A stretch of 64,000 bases of DNA, from positions 19,071,501 through 19,135,500 of the forward strand of contig NC_084673.1 in the NCBI RefSeq assembly GCF_028389875.1. The letters are read 5' to 3'. A program made the position numbers and the translations under genes. Position 1 is the stretch's first letter. Every line of letters starts with the position of its first letter. The DNA comes from Rhea pennata. Lineage: Eukaryota > Chordata > Aves > Rheiformes > Rheidae. This document shows positions 59,586 through 64,000 of this stretch, piece by piece. The notes under the pieces are model-generated. The model saw only the letters and a list, made by a program, of their open reading frames with translations, made no database searches and was not told the origin of the DNA.

Positions 59586-59846
59586 CTATAAGTTCTTCAT
59601 GCACACTTGACAACGGCTGACTCTTGTTCGAAGCTGTCCTGCTTTCAGAGTTTCTGAGGGAGGCGCGCTGACAAACTGCTGCGACTGTTCAACTGTCGTC
59701 AGCCAGAAGCTGTATTTGTTTGCGAAGTAATGGCACGAGCCCCTAGCACCGTTGCATTCAATGAATGGAGTAGCACGGAAATCCTCCAGGCAAGAGCCAG
59801 GTGAGACAAGGGACTGACCTCCACCTTCTGCCCCAGCCGCAGTGTG
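59586..59846 (-). CDS. COL4A6: COL4A6 last coding exon (NC1 second half)
   Basis: Encodes [20 protein letters not shown] onward to RCQVCMKNL and TAG. It holds five of the six cysteines of the second NC1 half. Acceptor TTTCAG, starting in phase 0. Confidence 0.95.
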   Translation of the reverse strand, partial: HTAAGAEGGGQSLVSPGSCLEDFRATPFIECNGARGSCHYFANKYSFWLTTVEQSQQFVSAPPSETLKAGQLRTRVSRCQVCMKNL

Positions 59847-62800
59847 CTGAAATAAAGATGTATATCTGAATGAGTTCATAGGAACAGAATAGGCAGTTAT
59901 ACAGGGAAGTCCTTGAGTTCCCTTGCTGAAAAGAGAAAAACAAAGGAACCAAAATGTACCTTGGCTATCTCTATGGCTGTCCCTTGGATTAGGGCTAGAG
60001 GTGAAGCAAAAGAATGTACTTGTGATGAATAAAGGGCAGCGGAGAAAACATTCCAGTAGAGACAGGGGATTAAGACAGTGCTATAGATTAGTCAGTGTTT
60101 CTGCGTTTAAAGGTTTAAGAACAATTCTTTGGCAATACAGAACTCTTGCTTCAATGTTACTATTAACTTGAGCTGTACCAGTGAGAAGGCTGGTGAAATG
60201 GCAACAAACTTGGCTTATAGTAAGCCAGCTGATGAAGAAATGCATTAAGGCAAGAAGCTACAGCGCTCTCATTTCCTATAAGCAACTTAAGGAATATCAG
60301 TTTCAATAGCCTAATTAGAGAGGAGATCTAGAAATGTTTAAAGTTGACTTTGCATTGGCAATAGTTTCCTTACCATAAGGAAGGAGTAGCCAATCCATAG
60401 GCTGCGCCAGCCAACAGGACACTGTGGGATGGTGATATCCTGGCTGTGCACTGCCACAGCCTGGGAAGGCGCTTCACATACTGAGCAACGACTGATGTAC
60501 TGGGAGATCTGTATGCTCGCCACTGGCATCATGGGGATAGGAGCAGTGGTGGAGAGCCAGTAGGACTTGTCATTCCGGCTGGCGTAGTAGCACACTTCAT
60601 TGATGTTGCAGTAAATAAAAGGCATGGTGCTGAAGCGAGGCAAACAGGAGCCAGCAAAACCTGGAAGAATTGGAGAACTCGTCGTACCAAGCGTCTGGCT
60701 CGGACTCGAGCTCATACACACCAGATGTGAGTGGCAGAGCATGGCGCAAGTAACACTGCTTATGGCATGGCTTCTGGCCAAGCAGACTTCCACCACGTCC
60801 TCCACAACTGCCTATGGTACCAGTAGAGACTGTTCACCAGAAAGAAGATTTTGTTTTGTTACATTGTTTGTGCCTAAGAGAATTCTGTCAACTCACCAAG
60901 ATCCTGGTTGTGTGACTTTTCCTGCCCCTCCACATACAATAAGCTGTAGCCGTCCCAGAGCTTATTCATTCCTATGGGACATGGTGGGATTTGGTCTGAC
61001 TGGCTGTGCTTCACTAGAGTGTATCCAACGCCCACGCTCCGACCAGGCATTCCTGGTAAGCCAAGTGAGCCTGGCTTTCCAGCGACACCTAGAAGACAGA
61101 AGAGGAGTCACAGACCGTTACTAATAAGCAGTATGAATGTCAGCTGGCTATATATCTGATTTTGACATTGTCCTTTTGCTTCAGTCAGTCCTGTACAATG
61201 ACGAGCTCACATTTTGATGGCTGTTATAGAACTGGTTAGACTTTACTAGTTCTAAAAGCAGTCGCTTCACAGTAGCACCCACCTCATTTCAACTTCATTT
61301 AATTTTCTCTTTCCCCCACAATGCCAGTATCTAAGCAGTACCTCGTGTCTCATAGCATAACAGTTCTGAGTATCTCAAAGCACTAGCAAAACCAAATTTA
61401 ATGAATTCATTTTTGTTGTAGTGCTCTTGGTGGTGATATTTCTTTGACAGGTCAAAAGTTGTACTACAAATCTGGGTCAGAACCCAAACCTCTCTCTCAC
61501 TATGCCTCTCCTCTACCATCCAGCCCTCATAGCCATACTCCCTGTGAATACCATACTGCTCTTCCAAACTTTCAAGATGCCTCCCACATCCACAAAATAT
61601 TAAAACCAAAAGATGTTCAGGATTGTACAGGATAGATCATGTACGTCCCCTGGTCTTCTAAGGTAATTAATTTGGTATTGGGGAGGGTCTCTGTGGGCAA
61701 ACAGAATTCTACTGACGGCTTCTTTCTGATCTGTACTCTCCAAATTAAAAAATTACCTTCAAATCCCTGTGGTCCTGGAGCACCCAAAGGTCCTGGATCC
61801 CCGACAGTGCCAGGTGATCCAATTAAACCATCACGTCCTTTCAAACCAGATCTCCCTGGCACACCTTTTGCCCCTGAAATTGAGTACAATCATTACCATC
61901 GCTGTTTCCTCACCCTAATGCCTTCACTGCTACCATCAGGAGTATGTCACGAGCAGCCATGCTGACAACTCACTCTTAACAGCTCTAATTACAAACAACT
62001 AACTCTATACAGGTATTCCACATAGCTGACTGTCAGTTAAATGATCAAGATACACAGCTGAACATTAGACAAAGCTGAAAATGCAGCACAGAAGTCTGGG
62101 ACAGGCTGCAGGGGTTACTGTGGAAGTCTGTGAACTCTTCTCACTTCTGTCTCACAGTGGAAACAGAGTTCACTGCAGGCTGTTGTAAGCAGAAAAGTGA
62201 GCAACCTTCCTTATGTCCTGGATAAGACTTGAAGTCTCTCCTTTTGCTTTACATCACCTTTTTTAAATTAGGAAATTGGCTTCAATGATATTCAATCTTA
62301 ATGTTACATAAAATTAAAGCTTCTAATTTGAACTAAGTTCCCTTTCTCCCTACCTCAATATTCAATGATTCACTCAGGACAGTGAAGGGGGCTCAAAATA
62401 CAGAGGCCTAGATTTTAGTGAGAGATCACAGAAGGTGCCTGGCTGGGAACATTTAAGATCCACTCAAGATTGCCTTGATCTCAAAGCAGAAAAGTTTGGT
62501 ATGGACAAACGAAGAATAATAGATAAAGTAAGGGTTTGGAAATGTACAAGTAGGTCAAAAAATAATAAAACAGTAGATTATATGGACAGAGAAGAGGTTA
62601 TGCAATTACACAGACCTGGATTCTTATCATGTGGTCAGTAAAATGTGGAAGGTTGATATTAGTATAGAGAAACATGTGATTGGGAAACAGATGGGTGTTT
62701 GCACAGATTTTGTAATGATTAAGCATTAAAAATAGCATAAAAGGGTGCAATAAGACTCCTCAATGACCTTCTGTCTTTGCCCTGTTCCGCAGTGTCTGCA

Positions 62801-64000
62801 GCCTGATCGCCTGGCTGGCAGTGTTAACAGCCTCTCTCAGCTTCTACTCCCTGCATCTTCATTCGCTGTAGGAACTGACAACAGCCAGGCCCCAGCACAG
62901 CTCTCTTCACCACGCTGGGGTTCAGAATAGCATCTAGTGGGGAAGGACTGATGCAAAGTGAGGGATTCTCTATAGGAGTTTTCATGAGTGAAAGAATATT
63001 AACATTTAAAAAGTGCCTAAACGGCAACGCTAGGAAAGGAATCGTTGGGATTTGCTGGACCTAGCGGATCCGACTGCTGCGGGACCTGACCCTGTACCCT
63101 CTGAAGCCACTAGTAAAGCAGCAAAAGTCTCAGTGGTGCAAACTGAAGTTCCCAGCACTTCTCTGGTTACAGTATTTCGTTGCCAATCCAAATCATTCTG
63201 AGTGCTGAAACATTGTTGGGACCAACCACTCCATCTGCCAGCACCTAAGCTGTTATCGTACTAGTTACATCACAGGCTGCTGCTCCTAATTCTGAAAGCC
63301 TAATTCAAATAAAAGCGCAAGAAAATAATTTAGCAAACACATTCTAATAAATAAAACATGCTGATTGTATGCATTTTGATGCAATTTCCGTTACTAGAAA
63401 CACCTGTAAACCTTCCTAATGGATTTAATAAAGTAGCATTCCCCATGTAGAAGGCCAGCATTTCAGTTGATCAGAATGAGGTGCACTTTACCTGGTTTTC
63501 CAACTGGGCCCTGGAATCCAGGATCTCCATCAAAGCCAGGGACACCATCAATCCCTGGCAGACCAGGTAAGCCTGCAGGAGCTGTGATTTTTTCTGGCTG
63601 TGGGGTTAAACCTGGAGCCCCTGGTTGGCCAGGGAGACCTGCATGATGTAAACAGCAACGTAAATACTCCCAAAATACTCACAGCTTTGATTGTAATACT
63701 GACACAAAGGAGAATTACGCTGAATTAAGATTACCTTAACACATCAGCACTGCGTATCCTTCTATAAGCGATGTGTCAAGCTCTTATTAATTTATTTCAA
63801 TCTCTAAGAATCCGAAAGTTCTCCCAGATAAGCCCATAAGGAAGCTGTCACATTTACCCCAGTTTGAACCATTTGGAATAAAGTACAGCTCTTCAGATCC
63901 TCTGCTACTCACCTCGACGGCCCATTTCACCCTTCAGCCCAGGGTAACCAGGATCCCCTGGAGGCCCATCTTTGCCTGGCATCCCCATAAGGCCAGGCTC
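59586..64000 (-). CDS. COL4A6: Collagen type IV alpha 6 chain, C-terminal part (6 exons in window)
   Basis: A basement-membrane collagen chain that pairs with alpha 5(IV). In transcript order the exons are 63913-64000 (cut by the window end), 63492-63638, 61757-61873, 60897-61088, 60374-60660 and 59586-59846. All internal junctions agree in phase. The first three and the start of the fourth encode Gly-X-Y repeats, with an interruption in the second ([15 protein letters not shown]). The rest is the complete NC1 trimerisation domain, two homologous halves beginning [11 protein letters not shown] and [11 protein letters not shown], with all 12 conserved cysteines. The end, [11 protein letters not shown] then TAG, and the [13 protein letters not shown] segment fit alpha 6 better than alpha 5. 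The place next to ATG4A supports COL4A6. The 5' part and the divergent COL4A5 lie beyond the window. Confidence 0.94.
60374..60660 (-). CDS. COL4A6: COL4A6 exon (NC1 middle)
   Basis: Encodes [20 protein letters not shown] through [13 protein letters not shown]. It spans the end of the first NC1 half and the start of the second. Acceptor CTTCCAG, donor ATG|GTAAGG. Confidence 0.95.
60897..61088 (-). CDS. COL4A6: COL4A6 exon (end of triple helix, start of NC1)
   Basis: Encodes the final Gly-X-Y repeats ([17 protein letters not shown]), then NC1 from [19 protein letters not shown] to HNQDL. Acceptor TCTTCTAG, donor CTTG|GTGAGT. Confidence 0.95.
61757..61873 (-). CDS. COL4A6: COL4A6 exon (Gly-X-Y)
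   Basis: 39 codons of collagen repeat: [20 protein letters not shown] through GPQGFEG. Phase 1 at both ends. Acceptor ATTTCAG, donor GAAG|GTAATT. Confidence 0.93.
61874..63491 (-). other. COL4A6 intron
   Basis: 1.6 kb. I searched by eye for Gly-X-Y coding on the minus strand and found none. Phases on each side agree, so no exon is required, although a small exon whose length is a multiple of three could be missed. Confidence 0.6.
63492..63638 (-). CDS. COL4A6: COL4A6 exon (Gly-X-Y with interruption)
   Basis: 49 codons: LPGQPGAPG, then the non-collagenous break [12 protein letters not shown], then [19 protein letters not shown] and onward to GKPG. Acceptor ATGCAG, donor CCAG|GTAAAG. Confidence 0.93.
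63913..64000 (-). CDS. COL4A6: COL4A6 exon (Gly-X-Y, cut by window edge)
   Basis: Visible codons: [20 protein letters not shown] then GLKGEMGRR. Donor CGAG|GTGAGT. The acceptor lies beyond base 64000. Confidence 0.9.

Noticed and set aside
60624-61124. 166-codon plus-strand open frame
   Set aside because: It is the antisense shadow of two COL4A6 NC1 exons and the intron between them.

Overview
This is vertebrate nuclear DNA, most likely from a bird. It holds a conserved block of four genes that, in mammals, lie side by side on the X chromosome (human Xq22.3). In order they are VSIG1 (+), PSMD10 (-), ATG4A (+) and the 3' end of COL4A6 (-). The avian call rests on short introns compared with mammals, fragments of the CR1 retroposon typical of birds and other sauropsids, low overall repeat content, and very GC-rich CpG islands. 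I cannot name the species. All coding exons below were placed by hand, by matching translated segments to the known families and checking GT/AG splice sites and codon phase at every junction. All four gene models keep an open frame across every junction.

Layout. Bases 1-1100 show no recognisable gene. A strong CpG island (about 1100-2700) is an orphan promoter with leftward splice-donor candidates and a GC-rich minisatellite. From 2.7 to 14.5 kb lies gene-poor sequence with two CR1 pieces and one MIR-like piece. VSIG1 (14509-36320, 7 coding exons, 334 aa) is a CTX-family immunoglobulin adhesion protein whose second coding intron takes up 12.7 kb. Its 3' UTR and a convergent intergenic spacer fill 36.3-42.0 kb. 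PSMD10/gankyrin (42029-44263, 5 coding exons, 226 aa) and ATG4A (44544-55676, 13 coding exons, 396 aa) are divergent. Their start codons are 280 bp apart in a shared CpG-island promoter that carries an inverted pair of ACTACAANTCCCAG (ZNF143/SBS type) motifs and two CCAAT boxes. ATG4A and COL4A6 converge tail to tail. The last five complete coding exons of COL4A6 and part of a sixth (59586-64000) encode the end of the triple helix and the whole NC1 domain.

The genes do not form one pathway. They are linked by conserved synteny, and PSMD10 and ATG4A also by a shared promoter. PSMD10 is a 19S proteasome assembly chaperone, ATG4A an autophagy protease that processes ATG8 proteins, VSIG1 an epithelial junction protein and COL4A6 a basement-membrane collagen chain.

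No undescribed multi-gene system was found. The points most worth a second look are the orphan CpG island and a possible spliced 5' UTR for VSIG1, the inverted ZNF143-type pair, a 32-bp perfect-arm AT-rich palindrome in ATG4A intron 9, and a perfect 44-bp tandem duplication in VSIG1 intron 2.
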